Shown: positions 32,888 through 42,433, numbered from the stretch's first letter. The stretch is 64,000 bases of DNA from Clostridia bacterium (GCA_900768075.1 CAAGBN010000033.1:9318-73317); one strand, 5' to 3'. Notes: generated from the sequence alone by a model not told the origin. Numbers and translations are program-made.

Positions 32888-34417
32888 TTACCAAGCTAAG
32901 TCGTCTTCAAAATCAAGCAGAGAAGCATCTACAGGCTCTTCCTGCATAACTGTCTGCATATATTTGTTTACCTGATCACGCATTTCACGTCTTGAGATAG
33001 TACGTGGATCCATAAGGTCCTGACGTACCCAGATGAAGTTGATGCCTTTTTCTCTGGCCTGATCGTCAAAGATACCCTGAAGGCCGTCCATACCCTTGCA
33101 GGAAATCTGATCGTACATAATTACTGTATCAGCATTGTATTCTTCAACGATTCTCCAAAGCTCATCAACAACATTGCGGTAACCACCCTTTGTATGCTTA
33201 CGCATAATTGAGCGCTGATAGGTTTTGGCAAGGTCTTTAAGCGACTGTTCTTTGTCTTCTGTGTCAATTTCGAGATAGGAAATCATTGTTTCCATATCCA
33301 TAACAACATTAATGCCCCAGCAGTTTTCAAGCCAGTTTGCAAAGGATGTGTAGTAGTTAGCAGGACAAGACCATACAACCGCCCTGTGGCGCATATGCTT
33401 AACGGCAGGAGTTTTCTTCTCATAGGCCTTCATCATAATCTTGTTGACCTTCTTGTCAACCTTGAGGAAGTTTTCATTTGAGCCACCTGAAAGATTGAAG
33501 TAATAAATTCTGTAAAGCCAGAAAGCAGCACCCGTCATCTGAGGATAGGGAGTCTTATTTATATCCCACTTCTGTCTTTCGTATTCAAGCTGTGTGTTAT
33601 AGTCTTTCATTCGTCTGAAATATTCATCCCAGTCGAACTTTTCACCTGTCTGGTCTTCAATAAACTTAATAAGTGACTTGATTTCATCAACAGCATATTC
33701 CTGAACATCCTCACCGTCATAACGAAGAGGAATACCGAAGAAATGAGTAGGTAGATCGATTCTTCTGTCAAGGAAGGATGAATTCATAATTGAGCCGTCA
33801 CAAGGCATATTTGTGCCGATCATGCAGCAGCCCATTTTCGGGTAATCGTCCTCGATTGCAACACCTGCCTCTGCTGAGGGCAAGGGACAAACGTCAGCAG
33901 GTACACCGAAGCTTTCGGTAACCTCAAGGTAAGGAGGTGTAATCTGCTGGTCAACCATTGAAGAAAGGAAGATAGGCAGAGTCTGAAGAGGAATAGGAAT
34001 AAGATTTGGGAAGCCTGTAAAGACCTCGTTGGGAACAATCTCATCCATAAGCACGATTTTCTTTGAAAGCTTATTGCCGGGATTGATTTTTTCATCGGCA
34101 CGGAAAGAGATGTTAATAAGCTTTGTTGTGTGCTTTACAATCATATTGTAATGGAGATGCGCCATACGAAGATGCGGTCCGCGAAGACCTGCAACATGGC
34201 GGTCAATGAACGAGGGAGTTGAAAGATACGATGCCATCCAGCGGTATCTCCACAGACCCTTCACTGTTGATATGGGTGCCTTTAGCACCATTTTAATCAT
34301 ATCTTTCCAGGTGATGAGCCAGCGGTAATAGTCATACATTGTATCCTTGAAGCCACGCCATTCTCTGTGCTTGAGTATAGCAGTATGCTCCTTATAGAGC
34401 TTGCCGTAATTATCCAT
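32888..34417 (-). CDS. 2-Hydroxyacyl-CoA-dehydratase-like subunit (large, 509 residues)
   Basis: A 509-residue protein of the HgdA/B-BcrB/C superfamily. Cys-containing segments that can ligate an Fe-S cluster include VPADVCPLPSAEAG, PKMGCCMIGTNMPCDG, VVWSCPANYY and MYDQISCKGMDG. The superfamily reduces or dehydrates difficult substrates after ATP-driven activation. It starts at ATG 34417, overlapping the 401-residue subunit by 8 bp, and is 14 bp before the activase. It is longer than typical dehydratase subunits (about 380-480) because of an N-terminal helical region of roughly 100 residues rich in Trp, Tyr and Arg. The substrate is unknown. Confidence 0.82.
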   Translation of the reverse strand: MDNYGKLYKEHTAILKHREWRGFKDTMYDYYRWLITWKDMIKMVLKAPISTVKGLWRYRWMASYLSTPSFIDRHVAGLRGPHLRMAHLHYNMIVKHTTKLINISFRADEKINPGNKLSKKIVLMDEIVPNEVFTGFPNLIPIPLQTLPIFLSSMVDQQITPPYLEVTESFGVPADVCPLPSAEAGVAIEDDYPKMGCCMIGTNMPCDGSIMNSSFLDRRIDLPTHFFGIPLRYDGEDVQEYAVDEIKSLIKFIEDQTGEKFDWDEYFRRMKDYNTQLEYERQKWDINKTPYPQMTGAAFWLYRIYYFNLSGGSNENFLKVDKKVNKIMMKAYEKKTPAVKHMRHRAVVWSCPANYYTSFANWLENCWGINVVMDMETMISYLEIDTEDKEQSLKDLAKTYQRSIMRKHTKGGYRNVVDELWRIVEEYNADTVIMYDQISCKGMDGLQGIFDDQAREKGINFIWVRQDLMDPRTISRREMRDQVNKYMQTVMQEEPVDASLLDFEDDLAW

Positions 34418-35615
34418 TCTCTTTCGCCGCCCTTTCTTTCTGGATTTTCTTGATTTCAAGGCTTTCTACAAAGGCCTGAACTCTTGTGCGAAGCTGACCT
34501 GATGCAGAAGCTGTATACTGTCTGTCAACGGCTGCTGTGGGCACTCCGTAATCGTTAGTCATAACATAAGATGCGAGTGCTCTCTCATAGCCCCAGTATT
34601 CGCAGAACTTAAGTTGCTCGTACATTACACCGTCAGCATTATACTCTTCAACCAGCTGTTTTACATAGTCACGTCTTTCCTGAACCTTTTCGTGACTCAT
34701 AAATCTCGGACACTGACTTGTTTTAAGATAGTGCATACAAATCTGTGTAAGCACATCCTCACCGTCCTTGAGGATGATTTCCTGTCTGCCGGGCAGTGCA
34801 CCGAAGCAGTATCTGTCAGCAACAACAAGTGCACCGCTGTCTTCAATAAGTGATGTGAACTCGGGATCGTCCATCTCGGAGCCTACAACAACAATCTTCG
34901 CTCTGTAGTTTTTCTTTGCATCGGGCTGTCTTGTTTTGAGTTCCTCGGCTGTCTCGCGAAGCGCAGGAAGAATAAGAGCCTTGGGGCAACAATATGTAAC
35001 AAGGTTGAGAATATGATACTCATAGCCTGTGATTCTTGGATTGTCTTCCTTACGGTAGTTGCCGATTTCTGTCATAAGACGGCAGACTTCATTATGCTCT
35101 TCAACTGACTTTTTAAGAGCCTCGTCAGAGGTATCAACACCGTAAACCTTTGTAAGCATATCGAGGATTTTTACTCTCGTCTGCTTTACATAGTGTCTGA
35201 CAGTATGCTCCTCAATTTTAAAGGGCATATCAAGGAATGTTACAAAAAACTTGTCATCAGGCACAAGCTCAAGAAGTTCAAAGTGTTCTGCTGTTCTGTT
35301 CATTTCAGAGCAGGTCTCTGAAGCTAAAAGTGCATTTAGGAAGTTGTAACCTCCCTCGATTGCTCTTTCAAGTATAGCCTTTGAGAAACCGCAAAGGAAG
35401 TTGCTCATATAGTAAGTGGCAATATCCATAGAGCCCGTACGGGGTGCACGAAGTCTTACAGAAAAGCAGTTGCCGCAGTTAAGCAGAACTTCGGGTATAT
35501 GGTAGCAGGTATAACCTAAAGCTATACCGCCGTCATTTTTTGCTTTTTGCACGAGTTCATTGTTGGCATCCTGCAAAAGCTTTTCAAATTCGTAAAGATG
35601 TTTTAAATCCTTCAT
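34410..35615 (-). CDS. 2-Hydroxyacyl-CoA-dehydratase-like subunit (401 residues)
   Basis: A 401-residue second subunit of the same superfamily. The N-terminal motif GYTCYHIPEVLLNCGNCFSVRL matches the family's GxxCxxxPxEL...RL pattern. FLCGFSKAILERA and QLKFCEYWGYE supply the further cluster cysteines. The Rossmann-like second domain has IVVVGSEMDDPEFTSLIEDSG and GALVVADRYCFG. ATG 35615 follows AAGGAGAAGGCT. It lies 10 bp after the CooC-like gene. Two unequal subunits plus activase reproduce the architecture of 2-hydroxyacyl-CoA dehydratases, benzoyl-CoA reductases and double-cubane proteins. Which of these it is cannot be told from sequence alone. Confidence 0.82.
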   Translation of the reverse strand: MKDLKHLYEFEKLLQDANNELVQKAKNDGGIALGYTCYHIPEVLLNCGNCFSVRLRAPRTGSMDIATYYMSNFLCGFSKAILERAIEGGYNFLNALLASETCSEMNRTAEHFELLELVPDDKFFVTFLDMPFKIEEHTVRHYVKQTRVKILDMLTKVYGVDTSDEALKKSVEEHNEVCRLMTEIGNYRKEDNPRITGYEYHILNLVTYCCPKALILPALRETAEELKTRQPDAKKNYRAKIVVVGSEMDDPEFTSLIEDSGALVVADRYCFGALPGRQEIILKDGEDVLTQICMHYLKTSQCPRFMSHEKVQERRDYVKQLVEEYNADGVMYEQLKFCEYWGYERALASYVMTNDYGVPTAAVDRQYTASASGQLRTRVQAFVESLEIKKIQKERAAKENG

Positions 35616-35625
35616 AGCCTTCTCC

Positions 35626-36390
35626 TTATAAAATATCAAGCTCTTTCAGAGCTTTTCTTACGCCTGCAACAACATTTGAGTCATCGGGAAGCTTGGTTAT
35701 ATCCTTACCCTCAATATCAAAGATTGCAAGGTTACTGTCGGTAGGAATATATGACAGCACGGGAATATTGCCCGTATTGATATGCTCAATTACACTCTCA
35801 TCGGGTATGCGATTAACAATTGCTCCGAGCTTTTTATACATTACAAGCTCATCTGCAACACTTTTAATTGTATTGATAACCTGTGTACCTTTTTTGCTTG
35901 CATCAGTAATAAGCAGAAGATGTGTAACCTTTTCCATAACACGGCGGTTAATCTGCTCTACACCTGCCTCACCGTCAATAACAACATAGTCAAAGTCAGC
36001 TGACAGAATGCTTATAACCTCCTTGAGGTAAGCATTAATTTTGCAGTAACAGCCTGCGCTTTCAGGTCTGCCCACAGCAATAAAAGCAAATCCGTCAGTT
36101 TCCACAAGGGCATCGAAAATCTTATATCTTGCATCGCCCAGAAGCTCAATAGCGGCCTTTGTGTTGCCGTCTTCCACAGTTGCAACGATTTCTTTTCTTA
36201 TATCGTCAATGGTAGTTTTCACTTCAATTCCAAGCGCAGTTGAAAGTCCAACGGCAGGGTCAGCATCAATCGCAAGAATTTTTTTATCAGGATAAGCCTC
36301 AACAAGAAGCTTTACAATCGCAGCAGAAATCGATGTTTTACCCACACCGCCCTTACCGGAAAGAGCAATAATTGTAGCATTGTTTTCCAT
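35626..36390 (-). CDS. CooC/NifH-like P-loop ATPase (MinD/ParA superfamily)
   Basis: A 254-residue SIMIBI ATPase with the deviant Walker A ALSGKGGVGKTSIS at residues 9-22, LAIDADPAVGLSTALG (switch region), and DFDYVVIDGEAGVEQINRR (Walker B and switch II). CooC proteins use ATP to insert nickel into CO dehydrogenase. A pair of Cys (AGCYCKINAYLKE) resembles the CxC of CooC. ATG 36390 follows AAAGGAG; an upstream GTG is rejected. It is the first gene of a seven-gene operon with a near-perfect promoter at 36421-36449. It suggests metal-cluster maturation for the dehydratase-like proteins downstream. Confidence 0.85.
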   Translation of the reverse strand: MENNATIIALSGKGGVGKTSISAAIVKLLVEAYPDKKILAIDADPAVGLSTALGIEVKTTIDDIRKEIVATVEDGNTKAAIELLGDARYKIFDALVETDGFAFIAVGRPESAGCYCKINAYLKEVISILSADFDYVVIDGEAGVEQINRRVMEKVTHLLLITDASKKGTQVINTIKSVADELVMYKKLGAIVNRIPDESVIEHINTGNIPVLSYIPTDSNLAIFDIEGKDITKLPDDSNVVAGVRKALKELDIL

Positions 36391-36420
36391 AAACACTTCT
36401 CCTTTTATTTATTAAAAATT

Positions 36421-36449
36421 ATTATATCAAAGCTTTCGCTATTTTTCAA
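36421..36449 (-). promoter_or_regulatory. Promoter of the CooC/dehydratase-like operon
   Basis: Minus strand: -35 TTGAAA (36449-36444), 17 bp spacer, -10 TATAAT (36426-36421). Confidence 0.88.
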
Positions 36450-36487
36450 CAGAAAACAGCAAAAACAGCCGAGGATTTCTCCCCGGC
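36450..36487 (-). terminator. Terminator of the metallophosphoesterase gene
   Basis: Minus strand GCCGGGGA-GAAA-TCCTCGGC (36487-36468), then TGTTTTTGCTGTTTTC. It abuts the promoter of the next operon. Confidence 0.88.
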
Positions 36488-36493
36488 CGTAAG

Positions 36494-37798
36494 TCAGATT
36501 TTAATTTCAAGATATTCGCTTGTGTTACCCCATACATCTTCAGCGCAAACCTTTACTGTTAAGTTTTTGCCGAGTGCCATAAATCCGTCAAAGGTGATAG
36601 TATCAGCCTTATCATAGAAGAAGTAATCTGAGAAAACCCAATCCTTATAGATAGTTCTACCGTTTTTATTTTCAACATAAATTCTGTAAACAAAGACCTC
36701 GTTATCCTCGCTTACTGTTGCCTGAGGAACAGTTACATAATGCTTGAGACCGTCTTTTTTATATTCGAGAGCTGCACCCTCCTGGAAAGCAGGAGCCGAA
36801 GCTGCCTCTTTTCTTGTCTCAAAGGAATACTTTGTCTTGTTTTCTTCGGTGATGTTATCGATAAGGAATTCTCTCATAATCGCACCTGCATCAACATCAA
36901 GCACCTTGACAAGAACTCTGTTATCAGCGTCAACCTCAATAATAAGAGCCTGACTCATTCTGTCCTTTTCCTCGGGAAACTGACCGTTTTTACCGTCAAC
37001 TGCAAGCTCATAATAAGCAAGTCCACCGTCATTTATAGCTGTGAAGCTACCCTGCCATACAGCTCTGGGATCATTTGCCGGGAAGTGTGAATGACCTGAA
37101 ATATGTACTACCTGAGGATACTTTTCAAGAACCTCTGTGAAAGTATCAAGACCCCAACCATCACTTTTACTGCTGCCGTAAACAGTATCTCTGACGTGTT
37201 CATGTTGGAAAACAAACACAGGCTTTTCGGGGTCAGCTGCAACTGCGGCAGCAATATTTTCATCGAGCCACTCGACCTGCTGTTTGGTATATTGCTTAAG
37301 AGTCGGTGAGCGTGAAATACCTATGAAATGGAAGCCACCGATAACTCTGTGGAAATCAGTTTCCTGACCTGTTATATCAGTAAATACATCGAGGCTGTTA
37401 TTGAAGAATGTGTAGCTGTCGTGTGCCTTGGCTACAACTGCTAAACGCTCTGTACCCTCACGGATTTCATTATCCGTCACAGCGGCAAAGGCATAAAAAG
37501 ACTTTCTTTTGCCGTTATCTGTAAGGTCACCTGAAAATACAACGGCATCAAGATTTTTATATTCCTCATCAGCTTCACTGATAGCATAAGCTGTCTTGAG
37601 CATAGCAGATGTTCTCTGACAACCGATATCACCGAGAGTTTCTATGTGGGTATCGCTTGTTGCCACAAAGCGCATAACAGGAATAAAATCATCCTGTGCA
37701 ATTTCGGGCACAGGAGCTACAAAAGACGGGCTCATAACAGAAGCCGCAAGCGTAAATACACTAAGAATAATTCTGATTAAAATTGATGTAATATTCAT
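36494..37798 (-). CDS. Exported calcineurin-like metallophosphoesterase
   Basis: A 434-residue protein. A hydrophobic N-terminal segment (residues 4-25) is followed by the metallophosphatase blocks FVATSDTHIETLG, VVFSGDLTDNGKR, FQHEHVRD and HISGHSHFPAND. The usual GNHD/E block reads VAKAHDSY, so the Asn metal ligand is replaced while the His-Asp is kept. Activity may be altered. A C-terminal beta domain (about residues 340-434) follows. ATG 37798 has AAGGAG upstream and lies below a promoter overlapped by a palindrome. Monocistronic with a good terminator. Substrate unknown (phosphate ester or nucleotide). Confidence 0.85.
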   Translation of the reverse strand: MNITSILIRIILSVFTLAASVMSPSFVAPVPEIAQDDFIPVMRFVATSDTHIETLGDIGCQRTSAMLKTAYAISEADEEYKNLDAVVFSGDLTDNGKRKSFYAFAAVTDNEIREGTERLAVVAKAHDSYTFFNNSLDVFTDITGQETDFHRVIGGFHFIGISRSPTLKQYTKQQVEWLDENIAAAVAADPEKPVFVFQHEHVRDTVYGSSKSDGWGLDTFTEVLEKYPQVVHISGHSHFPANDPRAVWQGSFTAINDGGLAYYELAVDGKNGQFPEEKDRMSQALIIEVDADNRVLVKVLDVDAGAIMREFLIDNITEENKTKYSFETRKEAASAPAFQEGAALEYKKDGLKHYVTVPQATVSEDNEVFVYRIYVENKNGRTIYKDWVFSDYFFYDKADTITFDGFMALGKNLTVKVCAEDVWGNTSEYLEIKI

Positions 37799-37829
37799 AT
37801 CATACTCTCCTTCTGAGTTTATGTTTAAG

Positions 37830-37858
37830 ATTATATCACATTGCATTTTAAAATGCAA
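37830..37858 (-). promoter_or_regulatory. Promoter with overlapping palindromic operator
   Basis: Minus strand: -35 TTGCAT (37858-37853), 17 bp spacer, perfect -10 TATAAT (37835-37830). The perfect 18 bp palindrome TTGCATTTTAAAATGCAA (37841-37858) covers the -35 box and most of the spacer, the position of a repressor operator. Confidence 0.78.
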
Positions 37859-37936
37859 ACAGATCAGAAGAAACATAGTAAGAGCAGTATTAATAAACTT
37901 TGAATCGGAAGTAACGTTTTAATCACATCAAGCTCA

Positions 37937-37961
37937 AAGCCCCGTTTTGAGAACGGGGCTT
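37937..37961. terminator. Hairpin between InlB-repeat gene and metallophosphoesterase promoter
   Basis: AAGCCCCGTT-TTGAG-AACGGGGCTT, a perfect 10 bp stem located 36 bp after the stop of the giant surface-protein gene. No strong U-run follows on the minus strand (TGAGCTTGATG), so its efficiency is uncertain. Confidence 0.6.
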
Positions 37962-37996
37962 CACAATTATTATCTGTTTTTAATTAACATTTAGGC

Positions 37997-40900
37997 TTAT
38001 TTCTTGCCGAAAAGTTTTGCAAAGAAATCCTTGATTGCTTTGATAATTCTCTGGAACCAGTTAAGTGACTCTTCAACATCAGGAACTTCAACCTCAATTG
38101 AAAGAGCACCGATAAGCATATAACCGTCAACTGTTACTTTGATGCAACCGTTTTCATCGGGCTTGACAGCATTACCGTTTACATAGAATGTAAATGAGCC
38201 GCCAACAAGATCACCTGCTTTAATGATAATCTCTGTGCCTCTTTCAACCTCAAGAGTTGAGTTACCGAAAACGACCTGATAAGTCTCACCGCCATCGAGA
38301 GATACATTGTACCAACCAATTGAATTTGTCTTACCAAAGACTATGGAGTGTTTGGTGTTGGTTGTTATATTGCCTCCACCATCGTCCTCGGGTGTATCAG
38401 GCGTTTCCGGTTCATCCGGTGTATCGGGTGTGTCAGGTGTATCAGGTGTATCTCCGTCATCAATCTCAGGAGCTTTATCGTAGAAAAGATTGAGTATCAC
38501 TATATCCTCATACGTTGCGATTTCTTTAAGCACAGCACTCTGTGTAGAGATAAGACTATTAAGCACAAAGCCTTCATAAGCCTTGCCTGTTGCTGTTACT
38601 GTTTCTCCGATTTCACCACTGAGAATCTGAGTATCCTCATGTACGATGGCATACTCACCGATTTCATTGATCTTATAATAATTTACAATATAACCTACCC
38701 TGTTTATCGGATCAACAGGTGTTGTTTTTCTTTCCCACTTAGCATATACTGTCGTATCACTTGCAACAGCAGCTGCAATATAAGTTATATCGTTACCGTT
38801 TGCATCAACCCAACCGAGGAAATTGAAGCCCTCACGTTCAGGGATGATATTTGTATCAAGGTCTGTTTTGTGGCTCCATGTGTGGTTACGTAAATCGTTT
38901 TCCTTATAACCTGTACCGTCATTCCAATCGTAAATAATCTCGTATCTCTTAGGAACGAGAGTAACTGTAAGAGGACCGGTTGAGCACATACTGTAAGGAC
39001 TCCAACGAGCAGGGTTGCCGTAAACTACAGATATAGGCCAATCAGCAACATCATCACCAAAACCGGCTTTTATCAGTTTTGAAAGCTCAGCCTGATAGTT
39101 GTAAAGGTTACCGTTGTAATTCTCTTCCCATACCTTCTCGCCGTATACTCCGTCGTTTTTACCCGTAGATGCATCGATACCAACATTTACACCGGCATCC
39201 TTTTCCTTATGCTGAACGATAAGCACATAATCGTCATTTACATCGAGTTCTTCACTGTAATACTTAACAAGAGCATTTTCAGGTCTGAAGCCTACACCGA
39301 TTCTTGTGGCGTCAACCTCAACATTCTGAATATATTCTGCAGGCTTGAATTTAAGGAGTATGTTTACAAAGGTTTCGTACTCGTCACCATCAGTGTAAAC
39401 TGCCTTATAATCTTTTACGTTGTAATCATTATGAATATCTCCGTCACCATCTTCTGCAGTTGTTACATTCTGATATGCACTTTCATAATTGATGAGATAA
39501 ACTTTAACACGATATTCCTTATCGGGATTAAGACCTGTAAATTCATAGGGTGCATAAGCACTGAAGTGTTCATCTTTATTATAGACAATTTCAACTGTTC
39601 GTCCCTCAATGTTATACTCACCATCAGAAGTAATTTCAACAAGCTCAATAAGAGCATATTCTGCTCTGTCAACGGGATCAACAGGATACTGAGCTTCTCC
39701 GTCCTTATAGTAAGCATCAGCAACAACTGTACCCTTGAGGATTCTGTCCCATTTAGCATAAAGTGTGACATCTTCTTCAAGATTCTTGCCCTCAACTGCA
39801 GGGACAGTGCAAGCCTCATCAAGATACCAGCCTAAGAACTTGTGGCCCTCCATAACAGGAACATAACCATCTAATTCAGGAACGAGATACTGTTCTTCTT
39901 CTGTGTAAGTATCTACACCCTTGATTGTGCCACCCTGAGCGTCAAAGATAACGTTATACTTTTCAACAGAGATTACACCGTGAAGTGTACCCTGCTGAGC
40001 ATTTGTTGAATCGTTATAATATGCACCGTTAAGTGATGTGCTATACTTCTTACCGTCAGCAATATCGTCCATTGTTGCGGTGTAGTTACCGTCGGTATAA
40101 GTTACAATTACATTTCCGTCATCCTTTGTGTGATCCTTTTCTGTAGGAACAACAATAGTAGATCCGCTATAGATAAAGCCTGCAACAACTGCACGGTATC
40201 CGTAAGGATTGTTAGCTGCATCGTACTTCCATACGGGATATGAGCCGTAACCCTTGCCTGTATTGGGATCAATTTCAACTCGTACACCGGGTCTTACAGT
40301 ATTTTCAGTTGTCCTCTGCTGAGTGATAATCACCCACTGATTTGATTCAGCATCCCAGCAAGCAATCTTAACAATTACTGCTTTGGGATAAAGCTCTTTT
40401 GGTACATCGTCAGCCATTTCAACACTGAATTCAAGGTCAAAGTCATCGGGATTATATGTAAGCTTAATATCAATAGTCCAGTTGCCGTTTTCATCCTTGG
40501 ATTTTGTAACCTTTGTGTCATAGCCTGACTTACTTACAGTTACACCAAAGGATGAAGATTCAAGACGACCCGCATAGGTAACAGCATCAGCTGTGTATTT
40601 TGTTTCAAGAATCTCACTGCCTGCAACATCTGTAGTATAGGTGTATGATTTTTTGTTGCCATTTTCGTCAGTTACAGTTTCTTTTGAGAAATTAAGCTTA
40701 TCGCCTGTTTCAACAAGAGCAGGAGAACCAGCCTTCATTTCGAGTAATTCTACAACAACCTCGTCCTTGTTTTCGTTGGAATCAAATCCGCCATCAACCT
40801 TATGGTCGATTGTGACATTGATTGTAATATTTACTTGCTTTTCCCACTTAGCTGTAAGCGTAATGGGAGCTGAAATTTCAGAAGTTACAACATCACCTGC

Positions 40901-42433
40901 ATTGAAAACAGCATCTTCAATAGTCCAACCTGCAAAAATATAACCATCACGTACGGGAATATTATCAGAAGCAGTGACCTCGGACATACTCGGATAAATT
41001 TCAATTGCCTTTTCTGTACCGTCTGCAAAGTGACCGCCGTTAGTTTCATAATTTACACTATAATGGTAAAGATTGAGCTGAGCATTTGCATTTTCGATAA
41101 TAAGCTTATACTCTCTTGCGATATGGTCTTCACCGTCTTCTTTGTGATAAGGATAATAGATACCGTTTACAACAGTCGCAGTATATACACCCTTTGATTC
41201 TTCTATAAGGTCAACAACCTCTCCTGTTGTCTGCTCGAGAAGATGAAGTGTAACATCTTCACCATGAATTTCAGGTAAATTTGCAAGGTTATTGTCAAGA
41301 TATGTATTTACAGTAGCCTTGTAAGCAGGCTTGGTTGTGTCATAAACGAAAGCATAAGCGTGTCTTGTTACATCTTTATCAGTTACATATTCAGCGCGTA
41401 CTTCAACCATATAGTCAGTATTAGGTGTAAGGCCTGTGAAAACAACCTTATCTCTGATACCGTCTCCGTTTGTATCAACATCTGTACCCTGAACACCGTC
41501 AATAAAATAATCGCAACGCTCATCAAGGTTTTCAAGAGTCAAGGTTGTTGTGGTTGTTGAGGTAGAAGGCTTCTTGAAAACAAACACTGTTGTGGTTGCA
41601 CTTTCATAGCTTCCTCGATGGAACTTACAGCTTGTCTTCTGAACAGTAAGGTTAACAAGTGCATCACCCTCTGCACCTGTAGCTGCACCCGCCTTTTCAG
41701 CTTTGATATAATAGTCGCCGTCTTCCTTTGTGTAAAGGTCAATGAATTCATCGCCGCTTTCGATTTTGCCCTTCATAACCTTACTTGCAATACATACGAT
41801 ATGAACAACGGCACTTTCACCAAGCAGATCTTTAACATTTCTTTCGTCGCCCTCAAAAATACCGATAACTACGTCGTCAAGGTCTTCTTTAAGGTCATAG
41901 TTAAGAAAGCCTGTGTTTTTTCCGTTCTCATCAAGCTTACCCTCATGGACATCAAAGCAAAGAAGATTGCCGTCTTTATCGTAAACCTCAACTGTAACAA
42001 GACCTACAAGCTGATCTTTTTCATATGTATTGTTGCTGTGAACTGCTGCCCAGGCAAAGCCTTCTCCGGAAAAGCTATCAGCATAATATCTGCCTACCAT
42101 ATCAGGAGTGTAGAGAAGCTTCTTGCTGTTGAAAACCTCAACCTCACCGGGGGTGTTTCTGATATGGTACATATTATGTGAGTTATAAACATAAAGGTAT
42201 GTACCAAGAGTTGTGCTCCACTTATAAGTAAGTTCACGGGCATTACCGTCATAGCCCTCAACACGCGCTTCTAAAAGCTCACTCGAACGAAGGTTATCCT
42301 GATACCCACGCATAAAACTGATGATTTCAACTGTGGGTTTAGTTTCTTCTGCAAAAACTGACACAGGAACAATACTGAAAACCATCAGCGCTACAAGAAA
42401 TACAGATAAAATCTTTTTTGTTATTTTAACCAT
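37997..42433 (-). CDS. Giant secreted surface protein with InlB B-repeats
   Basis: A 1478-residue protein with a classical signal peptide (about residues 1-28, ending VSVFAEE). It carries at least three InlB B (Listeria-Bacteroides) repeats with the GGxF...GYxFxGWxxxxxxxxxxxITLTAKW pattern (near residues 460-535, 860-930 and 1180-1260). Between them are fibronectin/Cna-like beta domains, then a MucBP-like segment, a Pro/Asp/Thr repeat linker (DTPDTPDTPDTP), a small beta domain and an amphipathic tail LNWFQRIIKAIKDFFAKLFG. No LPxTG motif is present, so anchoring is by another route. Likely adhesin or scaffold. AAAGGAG precedes ATG. Monocistronic. Confidence 0.88.
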   Translation of the reverse strand: MVKITKKILSVFLVALMVFSIVPVSVFAEETKPTVEIISFMRGYQDNLRSSELLEARVEGYDGNARELTYKWSTTLGTYLYVYNSHNMYHIRNTPGEVEVFNSKKLLYTPDMVGRYYADSFSGEGFAWAAVHSNNTYEKDQLVGLVTVEVYDKDGNLLCFDVHEGKLDENGKNTGFLNYDLKEDLDDVVIGIFEGDERNVKDLLGESAVVHIVCIASKVMKGKIESGDEFIDLYTKEDGDYYIKAEKAGAATGAEGDALVNLTVQKTSCKFHRGSYESATTTVFVFKKPSTSTTTTTLTLENLDERCDYFIDGVQGTDVDTNGDGIRDKVVFTGLTPNTDYMVEVRAEYVTDKDVTRHAYAFVYDTTKPAYKATVNTYLDNNLANLPEIHGEDVTLHLLEQTTGEVVDLIEESKGVYTATVVNGIYYPYHKEDGEDHIAREYKLIIENANAQLNLYHYSVNYETNGGHFADGTEKAIEIYPSMSEVTASDNIPVRDGYIFAGWTIEDAVFNAGDVVTSEISAPITLTAKWEKQVNITINVTIDHKVDGGFDSNENKDEVVVELLEMKAGSPALVETGDKLNFSKETVTDENGNKKSYTYTTDVAGSEILETKYTADAVTYAGRLESSSFGVTVSKSGYDTKVTKSKDENGNWTIDIKLTYNPDDFDLEFSVEMADDVPKELYPKAVIVKIACWDAESNQWVIITQQRTTENTVRPGVRVEIDPNTGKGYGSYPVWKYDAANNPYGYRAVVAGFIYSGSTIVVPTEKDHTKDDGNVIVTYTDGNYTATMDDIADGKKYSTSLNGAYYNDSTNAQQGTLHGVISVEKYNVIFDAQGGTIKGVDTYTEEEQYLVPELDGYVPVMEGHKFLGWYLDEACTVPAVEGKNLEEDVTLYAKWDRILKGTVVADAYYKDGEAQYPVDPVDRAEYALIELVEITSDGEYNIEGRTVEIVYNKDEHFSAYAPYEFTGLNPDKEYRVKVYLINYESAYQNVTTAEDGDGDIHNDYNVKDYKAVYTDGDEYETFVNILLKFKPAEYIQNVEVDATRIGVGFRPENALVKYYSEELDVNDDYVLIVQHKEKDAGVNVGIDASTGKNDGVYGEKVWEENYNGNLYNYQAELSKLIKAGFGDDVADWPISVVYGNPARWSPYSMCSTGPLTVTLVPKRYEIIYDWNDGTGYKENDLRNHTWSHKTDLDTNIIPEREGFNFLGWVDANGNDITYIAAAVASDTTVYAKWERKTTPVDPINRVGYIVNYYKINEIGEYAIVHEDTQILSGEIGETVTATGKAYEGFVLNSLISTQSAVLKEIATYEDIVILNLFYDKAPEIDDGDTPDTPDTPDTPDEPETPDTPEDDGGGNITTNTKHSIVFGKTNSIGWYNVSLDGGETYQVVFGNSTLEVERGTEIIIKAGDLVGGSFTFYVNGNAVKPDENGCIKVTVDGYMLIGALSIEVEVPDVEESLNWFQRIIKAIKDFFAKLFGKK

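Noticed and set aside
39209..39835. 208-codon open frame on the plus strand opposite the InlB-repeat gene
   Set aside because: Antisense to a well supported surface-protein gene; the Ile/Phe/Cys-rich product reflects the complement of repetitive coding sequence.
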